Shown here in pieces: positions 62,601-64,000 of a stretch of 64,000 nt of DNA (positions within the stretch are counted from its first letter, which is position 1; each line of letters starts with the position of its first letter). The position numbers and the translations under genes were made by a program. The notes under the pieces are model-generated. The model made no database searches and was not told the origin of the DNA. It saw only the letters and a program-made list of their open reading frames with translations. Source of the DNA: Sisyra terminalis (Eukaryota; Arthropoda; Insecta; Neuroptera; Sisyridae); contig OY292280.1 in assembly GCA_958496175.1 (NCBI GenBank), positions 22,134,001 to 22,198,000 on the forward strand. The letters run 5' to 3'.

Positions 62601-62740
62601 ATAAAAAGGACATAAGGGATGTTTTCCTCACTAAATTAAAGTTGAATATTATAAACTAAACCATTCTTAACCACTATGCAAAAAATAAAAAGCATTTGTT
62701 ACGTATATCTTTGGAAAATTGAAACTGGAAATAAAATTGT
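59700..62740 (+). repeat. 9-monomer higher-order repeat, copy 1
   Basis: Private variants GAGAGTCTATGCG, CTATAAAGTGAAATATATTAGG, GGTAAAAATTTTTG, CATAGGGGATG, AATTTAATTATTG, CTATTGCATAAAAAGG and AAGGGTTGTTTTCC each recur 3,041 bp (9 monomers) later. Confidence 0.85.
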
Positions 62741-64000
62741 TGAGAGTCTATGCGAAAAAATTCGACTGATATTGGGTCATTTAAAGAAGGTGACTTTTCA
62801 TTATGAGGTCTAGTTTTCTCAACGGATTTTGAATTAAGGCTATAAAGTGAAATATATTAGGAAAAAAATTTTGTCCTGTGTGCCAAAAGACACCCGCAAT
62901 ATCGTTTCAAACTTTCAAAAAGGGCAATTTTCTAATGCATAAAAAGGACATAAGGGATGTTTTCCTCACTAAATTAAAGTTGAATATTATATACTAAACC
63001 ATTCTTAACCACTATGCAAAAAATAAAAGCATTTGTTACGTATATCTTTGGAAAATTGAAACTGGAAATAAAATTGTTGAAAGTCTTAGCGAAAATATTC
63101 GACTGATATTGGGTCACTTAAAGAAGGTGACTTTTCATTATGAGGTCTAGTTTTCTCAACGGATTTTGAATTAAGGCAATCAAGTGAAATATAATAGGTA
63201 AAAATTTTTGTCCTGTGTGCCAAAAGACACCCGCAATATCGTTTTAAACTTTCAAAAAGGGCTATTTTCTAATGCATAAAAAGGACATAGGGGATGTTTT
63301 CCTCACTAAATTAAAGTTGAATATTATATACTAAACCATTCTTAACCACTATGCAAAAAATAAAAAGCATTTGTTACGTATATCTTTGGAAAACTGAAAC
63401 TGGAAATTAAATTGTTGAAAGTCTTAGCGAAAAAATTCGACTGATATTGGGTCACTTAAAGAAGGTGACTTTTCATTATGAGGTCTAGTTTTCTCAACGG
63501 ATTTTGAATTAAGGCTATCAAGTGAAATATAATAGGAAAAAAATTTTGTCCTGTGTGCCAAAAGACACCCGCAATATCGTTTCAAACTATCAAAAAGGAC
63601 AATTTTCTAATGCATAAAAAGGACATAAGGGATGTTTTCCTCACTAAATTAAAGTTGAATATTATAAACTAAACCATTCTTAACCACTATGCAAAAAATA
63701 AAAAGCATTTGTTTCGTATATCTTTGGAAAATTAAAACTGGAAATTTAATTATTGAAAGTCTATGCGAAAAAATTCGACTGATATTGGGTCAATTAAAGA
63801 AGGTGACTTTTCATTATGAGGTCTAGTTTTCTCATCGGATTCTGAATTAAGGCTATCAAGTGAAATATAATAGGAAAACAATTTTGTCCTGTGAGCCAAA
63901 AGACACCCGCAATATCGTTTCAAACTTTCAAAAAGGACAATTTTCTATTGCATAAAAAGGACATAAGGGTTGTTTTCCTCACTAAATTAAAGTTGAATAT
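62741..64000 (+). repeat. 9-monomer higher-order repeat, copy 2 (cut by window end)
   Basis: Repeats 59700-60960 almost exactly; visible differences are GTTTTAAACTTTC near 63242 and GGAAAACTGAAAC near 63390. Only about 3.7 of 9 monomers are inside the window. Confidence 0.85.

Larger units (their letters stand above)
57128..64000 (+). repeat. Satellite array 3, ~338 bp monomer, about 20 copies, runs off window
   Basis: Same family and orientation as arrays 1 and 2. Local variants include AAAGGGCTATTTTC, ATTATATACTAAACC and GTCTTAGCG. The array is open at the window edge, so its length and right junction are unknown. Confidence 0.97.

Noticed and set aside
641..64000. A recurrent - strand reading frame of about 78 codons (Lys-Arg-Tyr-Cys-Gly-Cys ...) present in most satellite monomers, as a protein family
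   Set aside because: Its apparent start is TTG, not ATG; the period is not a multiple of 3; it has no domain-like motif, and its persistence is explained by homogenisation of the repeat. A dN/dS test across monomers would be decisive; a ratio well below 1 would reopen the question.
1..64000. Telomeric repeats (TTAGG or similar) or rDNA linked to the satellite
   Set aside because: No tandem TTAGG/TTAGGG tract and no rRNA-like sequence was seen on either strand.

Overview
This window is AT-rich, repeat-dominated eukaryotic DNA, most likely from an insect or another invertebrate with short introns. The lineage is inferred from insect-like short splice-bounded segments (about 76-82 nt), CGATA clusters and tRNA-derived modules; no marker gene confirms it. 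I find no intact, confidently functional protein gene, and no rRNA, CRISPR array or bacterial operon. The reading frames that recur in every satellite unit begin at TTG rather than ATG and are repeat artefacts.

The sequence is a giant tandem repeat (macrosatellite) with a period of about 27-29 kb. Positions 1, 29096 and 56488 start the same unit, so there are two complete units (29,095 and 27,392 bp) and the beginning of a third. Each unit reads: (a) a ~640 bp leader block, F; (b) a head-to-tail array of a ~338 bp satellite (641-18741, 29736-45470, 57128-64000+), always in the same orientation; (c) a 10-11 kb complex block (18740-29095, 45471-56487). The complex block consists of an arm in + orientation (M1/M4), a ~1 kb spacer, degenerate satellite monomers in reverse orientation, an arm in - orientation (M2/M5), a ~190 bp palindromic core, and an arm in + orientation (M3/M6) that leads into the next F block. 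M2-core-M3 and M5-core-M6 are therefore palindromes of more than 6 kb.

The arms carry tRNA-like Pol III modules (A and B boxes), tight clusters of TGACGTCA palindromes and CGATA motifs, short satellite-related fragments, and pieces of an unrecognised multi-exon gene with splice-like borders and an AATAAA signal. The spacer holds a candidate two-exon short ORF whose start resembles a signal peptide. Sequences homologous to block F and to one or two satellite monomers lie reversed inside the complex block. This suggests that the satellite arose by amplification of one piece of this mobile-element complex.

The arrays show local higher-order structure: an 11-monomer block of ~3,723 bp present twice in tandem (about 10630-18075), a 9-monomer period of ~3,041 bp (59700-64000+), and monomers sharing one 48 bp deletion. 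The main proposal is a self-homologous module in which long hairpins carry antisense-capable satellite pieces next to the satellite arrays. The layout is read directly from the sequence; any small-RNA or chromosomal role is inference.
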